Shown one piece after another: positions 12,401 through 23,485 of a stretch of 64,000 nucleotides of DNA. How positions within the stretch are numbered: position 1 is the stretch's first letter; the number at the start of each line of letters is the position of its first letter. The DNA comes from Serilophus lunatus (lineage: Eukaryota > Chordata > Aves > Passeriformes > Eurylaimidae), in the NCBI GenBank assembly GCA_013399895.1, contig VXBA01003150.1, forward strand, positions 716,875 to 780,874. The letters run 5' to 3'. The translations under genes and the position numbers were made by a program. The notes under the pieces are model-generated. The model worked only from the letters and a program-made list of their open reading frames with translations. It ran no database searches and had not been told where the DNA came from.

Positions 12401-15400
12401 TTTTGTAACTATTGTCCAAGACTGGACAGTGAGTACAGCTTAACAGCAAAAGTGATTTTGAAGCAATGCTATGCTGTCTTTTTGTTTAGGGAATCACAAT
12501 GTAAATGCTGCATAATCATGCATGAAAAATAATCTGTCCATCTAAATGCTGTCTTGAAGGTCTCCTTTGTTACTGCCCAGATATGTCTGTCTGTAGCCAA
12601 GTTTTGGTGCAGTAATACCATCAAGTTAATGTTTAAAAGAAGAGCTAACAGTTTACTTCAGTAGATAGAAGTACCAAACATAGTTGTTGATGATTGGGAA
12701 TTTTAATTTCTTATGAATTTTAAGATTGATGTGCTGCAACTTTATTGAATCTCTTCAGATTGTTTATGACTTTGTCTCAAGAACTTGGTGTGTTTGCAGA
12801 GGATCACTTAGCAACAGCCTATGGCACAGTGACATGCTCATGCTAGTACTATGAACCATAAAACAATGAGGAAACACCCAGAAACAGCAAGTAAATAGAA
12901 ATTTAAAGAAAACAAAGCAGCTCACTTACTGAAAAATTCTCTGTTGCCGTGGAGGGGCACTGTTTGTAAAATTCTTTGCTTTTCAGTCTTTACTTACATT
13001 TTTGTAGTCTTGATCTAATGATACTCTCTGCTTGTGTTGATGTTCATGGGAAGTCTGCAGCTGTTATAATGGAGCATCTCCAGAGTATTTAAAATAGAAG
13101 CAACTATTTGATATTAACTCACTCTTTACTTTGTTAAATTTTCTTAATTTGTGCTTCACCCATTAATAGCTAAAGGAATAAAAGTTCCTTGGAGGGTTCT
13201 GGGATTTAGACTGATATTCCAAGTGCAGCACTCTGTGCAGCTCTTTGTACAGCTCTAAACTCTGCTGTTTCTAATAATCAGCATCTCTTTTCTTGAAAGT
13301 GGTGATGTTTTTTTCTTGTTTAGGGTGAGTCTTGCTCTTTTAGCAATCCTGTTTGATTTCTGTGCAAAGCAGTGGGCACCTATCTATTCTAATATCCATT
13401 GCCTCATGTGTTTGTCATTTCATCTATTTTAAAAGCTGTGCATCTGACAAAGAATAAATGGGTAAAAGAATAAACTTTCTACAAGCTAATTCTAAAACCA
13501 AAGACCATCAAAATAGTTTTTGTGGATGTGTTCTAGTGGTTTTAGCATTAGCCTCAATAACATTAGATGCTGCTTTTTTATGTGTTGTAGTTTTGGGATA
13601 AGATACTTAAAACAGAGCAATGGCATGTCTACCAAACTGTTCAAGTCACTTAATCTCCACATTGAAACCATATTTAAGTCAAGGATACATACAACTCACT
13701 GGTCATTGGTTTGTATTTTGTCCCTTGTTTAAAGACTTTTACTGGCTCATTTTTTTAACCTGTGTATAGGTCCCATAGGACTTCCTTTTGAGTTGAATGT
13801 TTCTGCTGTTAACATAAGCAGGTTAGTCTGAAATACAGAGCTTTTAAAGAGCAAATGTCAAACTTCAAACCACTCTTCACACTGGCTCTGTATCCTTCTT
13901 TGTTCCCCTTCACAAACGCCTGGGCTGTGGTGTTCAGAACAGGCTGTACTGAAGGACCTGTATTTGGGGCCTGTCCTGTTCTTGCACTTGAAGTTGTCTG
14001 GAGGTAAGCCAACTTTTCATTTCGAGGTTGCAAAATTATGCTAGTGTGGCAGAGGACTAGCTTTGTTCTCCATGGGACTTACGAGCCTCCCTAGCCCTGT
14101 GCCACATCAGCGAGGCCAGGCAGCATCCCCAGCAGAGCCAGGTTACATCTGCTCTGGTTGTGGGAAGAAGAGGAAAATTGTGCGTGTCTCTGCCTGTATG
14201 TGACCGCAGACCTACCCAAAATCCATTAATCCATCCAAATGGAGCATTTGAATGACTATTTCTGTACAGAGAGCACTGGTGATGGGAAGCTTGATGAACA
14301 GTTAGGACAGTTTTCTCTAAGCTGCTCGGCTTCCCTCTGCTCCTTGCTAGCTGTGTACCAACTTACACAGCTGTGTTTGTCACACCTTGTTCCCTGCGCC
14401 AAGACAGGCAGAAGTATGCTTTGCAGCTGGGGTGCTGCTGCAGCACATCCTGGGCTGTAAGCTATGGTGTTAGCTCTTAGCTGGAGGTGGGAGCCCGAGT
14501 GTTTGAACACTTCAGTAGTCCTGCAACCAGCCTCAGTGTGGAGTTCTGTCTCCTGGGCCCCTGCTGAATGCTGAATTACATCCTGAGACTGGCTGTAATG
14601 TTCTGAAAGACAAGCATGACAGAACTAAAGCTGCAGCACTAAATTTTCATGTGTTCCTTTGGATTTTAAAAGGTGATTTTTTTATTTTTTTTTATGGCAT
14701 AGAAGGTGTAGTGGGAACATGAAATTTGCAGGTGTTACAATGGAAATGAGGTGCTCTAGTCAAGGTGAAATAATTGTTAGAAGATACTGCAAGGTATAAA
14801 ATTAGCTTTACAGTTAGTAGAAACTACTTAAAATCGTGATTTTAAATTTACAAAGATAAGTATTCCATCAGGTTGTTAGCTATGACGAAGGTAACACCGA
14901 GGGGATGTTCTGTGGCTTGGGCTGTAGGACAAATGAGAGGACCAACCATATTGGTCTTTCTATTATCTGAAATATGAGGTAAGTTGCCAAGTAATGAGTC
15001 TGCTTTTCGAAGATGCTGAGCAGCTGCTGTTAAGGTTCATGGAAAAAGCCGAATGCTCTAGCTGTCTTCTCTGAATGTAAATTTGAATGCAGCAGCCCAA
15101 TCTGCACAACTGTGTGTGTGTGTCTGTCCACTTGTCCCCCAAACATCTCAGCTGAGAAATATTTTCTGAATTAATTCCATTAATCAAATGCTGGCAGGTT
15201 TTCTGACCATATTTACTTTTTATTACTTGTATTTTTGTTGCTCTAGACCTGTTTTGTTACTTAATGATGTAAATGTGTGTGAGTGACTTCTAGTTTAGGG
15301 GCATAGGAAGGCAGAGCCTCTCAAGTCCCTGTGCTGAGCTAATCCATTGGTGTCCTTCCCTCTATGAACATTCATAGAAATTGCCATATTTTTTTTGGCC

Positions 15401-15599
15401 ACTGATGAGGGATTTTCCCTTTTCTAATTTCAGAGCAAAATATACAAACTATAACACAATTCAACAGCCTGTGTGTCATCAGCAGAATTCTATTCTCAAT
15501 GAGATTATCATAGTTATGCTTTACACAATAGCATGATTTTGCTATTTTTGTTTCTCATGGTTCTATTTAGAAAAAAATACTACATTGTGAATCTACTAC

Positions 15600-15663
15600 A
15601 GGAGTTGGACTCCATGGTCCTTGTGGGTCCCTTCTAATTCAGGACATTCTGTGATTCTGTGAT
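15600..15663 (+). mobile_element. CR1 LINE, 3'-terminal stub in sense orientation
   Basis: Reads GGAGTTGGACTCCATGGTCC, then TTGTGGGTCCCTTCTAATTC and ends ACATTCTGTGATTCTGTGAT. This is the last ~65 bp of CR1 (consensus-like GGTTGGACTAGATGATC...GGTCCCTTCCAACC...) with the duplicated 8-bp tail. It is severely 5'-truncated, as is usual for CR1. It is the only recognised CR1 here lying in the same direction as ITPK1. Confidence 0.85.
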
Positions 15664-16266
15664 GCTTATTAGCAATGCAATAAAAGAAAACTAAAATTAC
15701 AGTCTTTCAACCTTTGATTCCTGGTAAATAAGCTTTACAGAAAGAGGAATTTCTGTTAATGTTTCTGTGATTACAGTCTTGTCCCTTTCAAGTTAATGAG
15801 ATACCACAGTGTGCAAAAGGAACGTGCATGCTCCATAGGCATACTAGGTACGTGAGAAAGAATCTTGTAATACCAATTTCAGGATGAAAGCTTTTTTTTA
15901 TGAGGTACTTTCAGTATTCAGTGAGGGACCTCAGTTCTGTGGGAACTGGTCAAATATAGCAGACATAAATATAGAAGCCGAGTGGCACGGCAACTTGGAG
16001 AACCTCTGCCCCTGTAAAATAAAAAAACAAATACACCAGCAGCTTATTACTGCATCTTTAGTATGCTTTTCTGAAGGAGTCTGAAGGGGTAAGGGTGTGA
16101 GAGATGCTCTTTCCAACAGTATAGAGAGACTTCCTGCCTCAGCACCTCTTTGCAAGCCGTGTTTCAGCAGGATGTTTGGTGAGCCTACACCAGGATATAC
16201 AGAAGTTGATAGGGAGAATATGAAGGCTGTTCTCATTCCATAGTTGAGTTTAACATTTTTACTTAC

Positions 16267-16445
16267 CCGTGCCAAGATCTGTCGAGCATAAGAACCTTTT
16301 CTGTAGTCTGGCACATTCTGTGGTCTGAGGAGATGGCCCTGGGCTGGAGCTGTGGGAGTGCTGCAGTGTAGCCGGGAAAGTGGGGTTCCAGCATTAGCCA
16401 TGGTGGGTAGCAGCAGTGGCATCTTTTCCACATAGGCTGATTGAT
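16267..16445 (-). other. Antisense exon-like open segment (179 nt), unrecognised
   Basis: On the minus strand a TGCTCTTCAACAG acceptor is followed by 2 nt plus 59 open codons and a GGTAAGT-type donor (GT at 16266-16265). The translation starts QSAYVEKMPLLLPTMANAG and ends VPDYRKGSYARQILAR. I do not recognise the protein. The frame stays open past the donor for about another 110 codons. An open run this long is near the chance level for 64 kb, so only the coincidence of a good acceptor, open frame and strong donor makes it notable. If real it would belong to a transcript antisense to ITPK1. Confidence 0.25.
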
Positions 16446-19400
16446 CTGTTGAAGAGCATGAAGTATGTAGTTATGTTGCTAGTCTGGAATAAAGTTGATA
16501 CATTGTGTCCACCTTTGCTCATTTTCTTCGGAAGTCACACACAGGTGACTGTGCCTCAACCTTGTCTCCCATTGCATTTTAAAATACTATGTATTTTAGG
16601 CAGAATAGTCTTAGATCTATTTTTGAGGGTACCACTCATTGTCTCTATAACTCAGGACAAATTTCTGGTTCTGAAAGAGCTGAATAATGTAATGAGCTTG
16701 GTGTGTCTAATATAAAGAAAAACTAGGAAAGAGAAGTTTTATTAAGAAGAAAACAAAAGCCATCCCTCCTGCGAGCACAGGTTAAAAAGAGGAAACTTTA
16801 TACTCCTGGTAAAAATAATTTCATTGCTGTTGGTTCCTAAAGTAAAATCCAACTAAATAAAAAACCAAAACAGAGTAAGTGCAATAAATTGTTACTCTAG
16901 TGCTGTATATCTCTGTCTTATGTCAATCTGAGATATAAATAAGTAAAAAAATGCAATTTATTAGGTGGGCTGGAAATTAATTACTGTTAAGTCTTAGATA
17001 CTTCTCATCATGTTTGCTGGGAACTTTTCCCTAAAAGGAGACAGCTTGAAAGGCACCCATTTTTCATGAGCTATTTTTAATACTTAAAAGTTACTTGAAG
17101 CACTTATTTAAGACATTTATTTTTGTCAGAGAAGAAAACAGATGAATTCTCCTGTATTTATTCTTAGTTTCTGCAGCAAGGTGAATCTCCATTTTTTTTT
17201 TTCTCCTTCACAGGCTCCATCTGTATTTCTGTCTTCTGCTTGCACTTGTCTCACAGATAAAGAATTTGGAAGCTTTACCAGGTGGAGGCAAAACATGCCA
17301 TAACTTTCTAACTTCTTGCCTGTTGGTCTCAAAGATATCACCATAATTATGGTTCAGGTTAACCAGAAGGACATTAGGTCAACATTTGGCAAGTTGCTTT
17401 TTGTAAGCTTCAGTTTTTTAGTCTGCAAGTGCAGACTAAAAAGCTCCGGGGTGGAGGTGCCCCTTCCAGTGACCTGCATCCTGCTGGAACAGAAAGGAGA
17501 AACTGATAGGGGAAGTGAATGGCTGGGAAAGCTGGTCCTTCTGCATAATGGGGTAATGCAGGAGGTTTCTGGAGGGGTCAGTCTGGCTGGCTCCTCTGCA
17601 AATTCTGTTGTTCCCTGGGGAGATGGCTGGCTAAAGGAAGAAAACCAAAACCCTAGCCATGCATGTTTTAAGCCAGTTTGTGGTTGGTGTCCCAAGCAGT
17701 TAAAATACCTCTTTTTGTTCTCATACTGGAGACTGTGGATAATTTCTCTGGGTCTTAATTTGGCCCATTAGCAATTTTGGTGGGAACCTCCTTGGGGATT
17801 TAATAGCCTTTAACTGATGGAAGAGGATTGAAGATCCTCTGAGAGGCATTGAAACACTTTTCCCAACAGAATTCCTGCATAGTTTGAATTTTATATTTAC
17901 CCTCTCTTGCTTGGCACACACCTTTGCATGATAGAGCTTGTTTTCTTATCACCCCTTGCTGCTCAGTTGCTTTGACAAAGACAAGATTTCCAGTGCCACG
18001 GGCATTGATGTGTTAGTGGCTGCGGGTCAAAGAGGTAACTAAAAGGGGCTGTGAAAAGAGGAGAGAAAACTGATCTACTGGGAAGGGAAGCTACAATGAT
18101 GCATGGGCCTAATGATCATCTGGGGGTTTGCGATTTAAAAATCCTTGTTGCAGTGTTGCTTTCCTTCATTCTACAGGCTGGAGATCAGTTGTCGAGTGCT
18201 TGTGGTTTCAGAGTTGTAGGGTGCGTATAGGGAGGAGGGGGAAGAAAGATGATAGATTGTAGGGGAAAAGGATGGCAAGTCTTGAAGTTTTATTATCAGT
18301 TATTCATGGCAGTAATAAATATGACATGGCATCCTTGACATGACCTACTTTTGGTCTGGTAGATGTAGATACCCACAGTGTTGAAACACCTGACTCAGGA
18401 TGTGCTGTGGAGGGGCATGTTCTGTAATCCTTGGTGCCTGGCTACTGCTCAGCCCAGGTTGCCTCAGGAAGCTCTTATCAGACAGTAAAAAAAATCAGTT
18501 ATATTTGCATAGGGAGTTTCCTAATTGCACTGGTAGCTTGTTTGGTGTTGAAGTGCACATGCTGGAAAATCTATGAACTTGCCAAACATTAAAAACTGTC
18601 AACTTTGGGTTTCTTGGAGAAGGGAGAGGCTGTTGTACTTTCGTCAAATGAACTTTTAAAAATGCTGGCTGTTGGTAGTTGATGCAAGGAAGTGCCTGGT
18701 ACCACAGAGCACATTGCAGCAAGCACTTCTCAAAATACACTTTCACTGGTGTGTCTCAGCAAATAGCTATGGGCCGCAGCTATTAAACCTGCTGTTACTC
18801 AGCCCTATATTGCTACAGGATAGGTAATGGGCTGAACTCTGGCTATGATAAGTCTTTTTCATTATTAGTATATTCAGATGTACAGCTGTCTACTACGTTG
18901 TGAATGCCATAGAGCTGAGCTGCCTAAGAGCTTGTTAAACCTCAGAGCAGATTTATTTGGAAAGCTCTAGTTAAAACTTGAATGACACATATCTGCAGTA
19001 AGCAATATATGAATATCCAGAACACTGACACTGCAAGCCTGCCTCAGTTAAGGACATGGCAAATGTCTGCAATCTCTACAGACTGGAGGAGATCAGTCAT
19101 TTTCAAATGCAGGAGGTAATTCTTTTTGGTGTTAGTTTCACATTTTGCAGGCTGGCAGGGCCCCGAGCTGAGAGCAGGCAGTGCAGAGATCGAAGCTGGG
19201 CAGCCTGTGGTCACAGGACCTGTGTTGCCTTATGGAATAGGCAATAGGCCCCATTCCCCAGCATGGTGGCTGGTGTCATGCCTTGGTGAAACCAAAAGTA
19301 CTATGACAAGGAAAGGATCCAGTTATAGATAAGTCCTGTGTAAAGCTTTTCTGGTTTGCTGAATTGAGGAGGTGGGGCTCTGTAGGTGCAGAAATACCTA

Positions 19401-19479
19401 TGCTCTGTTTCCCTGAAGTGCCAGATTCTTTCCTATGTTTTGTCTATTGTTTAGTGTAAGTGTTTTTAAAAAGCTCCAG

Positions 19480-19745
19480 CTGATTGGGCTTTCACCAGTT
19501 CCTGTGGGAGATTGCTCCATAATCTAACATATTTGTCTGACAGGAAGTCTTTCTGCTAATCATGCCATACCTTCATCCTGTTTCCTTCTTGTCACTCCAT
19601 CAGTCCTAGTTAACCCATTTTTGTGTGTTGCTCATCTTAAGTATTATCTCTCTTCTAGGAAAAGCACCTTTCAGATGCTGATACTTTTACCTTACCAGCT
19701 GTTTATCTTGACTGAAAGTAGGGTTGCTCCATAGCCACTGGGCTT
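19480..19745 (-). mobile_element. Ancient CR1-type LINE fragment, antisense
   Basis: The + strand carries a diverged version of the reverse-complement CR1 3' region: GGGAGATTGCTCCATAATCT, then TCTGACAGGAAGTCTTTCTG, TCCTTCTTGTCACTCC, and later a GATGCTGATACTTTTACC segment. The order matches the segment of old reptile and bird CR1 families that reads GGAAGTTTTTCCTAAT...CCTTGTCCTAT...ACTGTTATCATGTC. It has no tail repeat and is much more diverged than the 21.6-kb copy. Confidence 0.5.
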
Positions 19746-21623
19746 CAACAGTTGATGAACTATAAATCCACACACTTTATCTTACTGTAATTTGTTTGCT
19801 TGGATGTAACTTAACAATTTCAAAGTAGCTGTGTAGGAAATTTAGGTATTTAAAGGTCACAACTGTGACCTGGGAACCTGAATCTTTATGTTGTCTTGGA
19901 TATCTTAGCAATGTTTAGCTTTCTCGGTGGAAATCAAGCCCTTTTGCCCGATATTTGTTGCTGGTCATAGTGTTCCTTCCAGCGCTGTAGTGCTTTTTCC
20001 TTTTTTTGCTTTGAAAGGTGCAGAAAAGAAATTGTTTCCATTCTGTGTCATTTGTAAGGATATCATGTATTGATTCAATGGGGTTTTAGAATGGGGTATG
20101 ATTTACTTATGTAAAGCTTTCTTTCATACAATAGGAGTTTGTACTTTTTCTCCCTTCCCTCCCATCTGCACTTGAGAAATCTCTCCCAGTTTAGTTCCTG
20201 TACCTTGCAGCAGGAGGGTTTTCTGTATTGCTGGTCTGATCCTTTCTGCATGTTTGATTATATTACCACAGGCCATGTAGCATTGTGAAGAATTTTCTTG
20301 ATTCCAGTCTTAGACCTTTCCCCAAAAGGTGATTTTGATGTGGAGCAGGTTTTCAGGTAGTATTGTGACATTAATTTTAAAGCAGGTTTTCCAAATAAAT
20401 AAATACATAAATACCAACCACTTGCTGGCTTTCTACTTCTTTCTCTTGCTATATTATGAAATGCTCAAGACGATTTCTGCCCCTCAGAAGTTCCCATTGC
20501 ACTGTGTAGAATCATCCTGCAAACTCTTAGGAATGTTTCAAAGGGTTCCCATTCACTTTGAGGAAAGTACACTATTTTCACAAAGTACCATTTGGGTGTT
20601 TCCCTTGGTTTAAGATCTACCTGCCAGAGTTTCCTTGCAGGATTTCAGGCCGATTGAGATGAAGTCTTTTGCTGTCAATTCAAGTGAATTTGGTAGAACT
20701 ATGTTGGCAGTTTTTTTGCATCCTTCACTTTCCTGCTTCTCCTAAAGAACACGTAGTCCTTTCTGAAAAGGTCCTCAAAGAGCATTCATCAAACTTGTCA
20801 TCTTTTATTCTTATGCATTGCGCTGCTCTTGGGAGTAATCCTCCAGCTGTAGCACGGTGCTATTTTATCCCCCCCGATTGGCATCCCCAGCTGCTGCTTG
20901 CCTCTGGCAAAGAAGACAAATGGTTATTGTGTTCTGGAGGTTTGCCAGGTTTTCTGTGTCTCAGCTTGGTCAGTATTGTTGTGTTTTATTTAGGATCTAG
21001 CAGTGTTTGAGTAACACTAGTTTATTTTGAGCCTTTCCTTCTCCATCATCCCACACCTAACACCACCCCATTGATTTTTTTGTTTAGAGACCTGGACTTA
21101 GTATAGTGAGACAGCCCAGCCTGCTGAGCTCTTTAGGAACCTGACAAAATACACTTTGAGTTATTTTTTTCTTCCTTTTATAATAGATGAGGAGAATGTT
21201 TAGTTTTTCATATAAATTTTTAAGATTATTTTTGTCTGTAGTTAAACTGTCAGGCTCAGAAGTTTTACCAATTTTGAGTAAATTTTTTCACTCAGTTTTC
21301 ACTGAGAAGAATGTAAATAAGCAGCCAGACTTTTATATATGCCTATCAATATTTGTTTCAGACTAAACACATCGTCATCTAAATCAAATGACTTCTCTGT
21401 TTTTATTGTCCACTTGTGTCTGCAATGCTCACTTTCTCTGATGTTGCAAACAACGTTTCAGCTGTGGTCCCTCTGTTACTGCTCTGCATAGCAGTCAGCT
21501 TTACAGAACTGTTGCCCTCGCTGCTGAAGGTTGGTTATCCCAGACACCCACACATACACTTGTGTAACCCCCCCTTCCTTGAAGAGTCTGTGCTGTCAGA
21601 GTAGTTTCACAAACAAAAGGGCT

Positions 21624-21979
21624 TCACAGAATCATAGAATGGTTTTTTGGGTTGGAAGAGACTTTGAAGATCGTCTCATTCCCACCCTCTGTCGTGGGCA
21701 GGGACACCTTCCACTAGACCATGTTATTCAGAGCCCCATCCAACGTGGCCTTGAGCACTTCCAGGGATGGGGCATCCACAATGTCTCTGGGCAACCAGTT
21801 CCAGTGCCTCACCACCCTCACAGTGAAGAATTCCTGCCTAATATCAAATCTAAATCTTCTCTCTTTCAGTTTAAATCCCTTCCCCCTTGTCTGGTCACTC
21901 CATACCCTTGTAAAAATCCCTTTCCAAGGGCTTGTAGCCCCCCTTTAGGCTCTGGGAGGCTGCATGAGTAGGTCTCAAT
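21624..21979 (-). mobile_element. CR1 LINE, 3'-end fragment, antisense
   Basis: Begins with the reversed tail TCACAGAATCATAGAATGG, followed by GGTTGGAAGAGACTTTGAAG, GGGCAGGGACACCTTCCACT, CCAGGGATGGGGCATCCACA and TCACCACCCTCACAGTGAAG, the standard order of avian CR1 read on the opposite strand. It is about 355 bp, 5'-truncated, and moderately diverged. Open frames in it on the + strand (75 and 146 codons) are not genes. Confidence 0.93.
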
Positions 21980-22605
21980 TAAGGTGAGCATGTTCTTATC
22001 TTCTCTTTAGCCAAGCCTTGTTTAGCAGATGTAACCATAAGTAATGAAGCTGCCTAGCTAAGAGTGATTAGCAGACAGTCCACTCATTTTCTTAGGGAAT
22101 TGAGAATGTATCTTGGCCATCTTCTTAGCTGCACATTAGGGAAATTGTTTCTGTGCCAATGTTGAAAAGTGCATGTTGTCAGTTAAATAATTCTTGAAGG
22201 ATGTGAAAAACTTGGAACAGCTGAAATAACTGAAGGAAAAAAAGTAATGGGGGAAAAAAATGGAATGTCAAAACTTGAGATCCATTGATGGTGAAATGAC
22301 TTTCCTTCCTTTAAATTCCACAACTGAAAATGTCATTTTGTCATTGATACATTCATTGTAGTTACAATTTTTTTTCTTCATATCTTTCCGTCTTAGAAGG
22401 ATATCGAGTTATCTCTGTCTAGAGATGGGAAGGGTATTTTCAGAAAGACCTTTGACATTTACCTGAGCAATAGAAACACCTGGCCTGTGCCAGCCGGGTG
22501 TTCTAAAATGTATTATTGACTTCTAATTTTAACCCTATCACATGATTTTAAATCTGTGTTTAGAAGCAGCTTGAGCTCCAATTTGAAAGACACACTGTGA
22601 AGCAG

Positions 22606-22885
22606 TGTGGTGGGTTGACCCCAGATGACAGCTAAGACCCCAGCCAGTCCCTGGCCTGTTCAGGTGTCTCAGCCAAGTCCCCTCCCAGCCTTTTGCCCAG
22701 CTCTCTGCATGGGCTGCCAGGGGTAGCTTCAGAGGCAGAGGTGACCTGGGCGTGGTGCAAGCCCTGTTCTGCAGTAACTGTAGCATGAGTGTGTTGTCAA
22801 CACTGGTTTTGTCACCATTTGAAAATACAGTGCCGTACAGGCTGCTGTGAAGAAAATTAACTCTATCCCTTGCAAACTCAGTACA
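22606..22885 (+). mobile_element. Decayed endogenous retrovirus LTR, internally deleted
   Basis: The left end TGTGGTGGGTTGACCCCAG, followed by ACAGCTAAG, and the right end GAAGAAAATTAACTCTATCC ... GTACA match the start and finish of an LTR family common in birds. So do internal blocks CCAAGTCCCCTCCCAGCCTT and TTGTCAACACTGGTTTTG. The ends are TG...CA. At about 280 bp it is shorter than I would expect, suggesting an internal deletion. No primer-binding site or viral coding region is adjacent, so it looks like a solo LTR relic. A clear target-site duplication was not seen. The orientation assigned is that of the TG-first reading. Confidence 0.7.
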
Positions 22886-23290
22886 ACCAGTCAGTGTTCT
22901 AAAGAGCCTTGTTCAGAGATCAGTTCTTGCTGTCTTGCTGAAGAGGGACTATTTGGTAGCTGCACTTAACAGTGAGGAACTTTGTCACAGAGAAGCAGCT
23001 CCAAAGCCTTCAATATACCTGGGGAGTTGGTCAAAGCATATAGTATTGCTCTGAAGTTGGGAAGTAGTAACAGACTCTGCTCCTGGCTAGTTGGAAAAGT
23101 AGAATAAACAAGCTGTGCTATACACACCACAGTATCAAGCTACAGTATCCTTGAGTTTGTTTGATGTTAGAGGCACCTGAAAATCTGAATTGTTGAGACA
23201 CAGTAAAGAGCCTGTGTCTCTCTTCTGTTCTGGTAAGGCTCACAGGTGCTGTAGCTTCATAAGGATCTCTAATGTCCTGATCCATTATAG

Positions 23291-23485
23291 AAACACAAAG
23301 TAAAATGGGCTAATGATAAAAATGCATGGTGGAGGAAATACCTTGGAAGGTCTTAAATGACCTGCTGGATGGTGAACTTCCAGATGTGAGACCACATCAA
23401 GTACTGCAGCTTAAAGGAAGTCAGTCTGCTAAAACTAATTTAGATAACACTGGTAGTAAAGGCACAAAAACCAAGTCTTCTCAAG
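23291..23485 (+). other. Sense-strand exon candidate with ATG and perfect donor, unrecognised
   Basis: An acceptor-like CCATTATAG precedes 195 nt ending TCAAG at a GTAAGT donor. From the ATG at 23326 there are 53 open codons plus one base. The product begins MVEEIPWKVLNDLLDGELPD and ends in a Lys/Ser/Thr-rich GSKGTKTKSSQ. An in-frame stop lies at 23317, just upstream of the ATG. I do not recognise the peptide. The exon ends in phase 1, so splicing to the ITPK1 exon at 40976 (phase 0) would be out of frame. It could be an alternative non-ITPK1 first exon, a fossil exon, or chance. Confidence 0.22.

Noticed and set aside
17316..17771. 151-codon plus-strand open frame, with a 113-codon frame opposite
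   Set aside because: No recognisable protein, no flanking splice or promoter signals, and frames are open on both strands, as expected for locally stop-poor sequence.
21531..21971. 146-codon plus-strand open frame
   Set aside because: It is the wrong-strand reading of a CR1 3' untranslated region.
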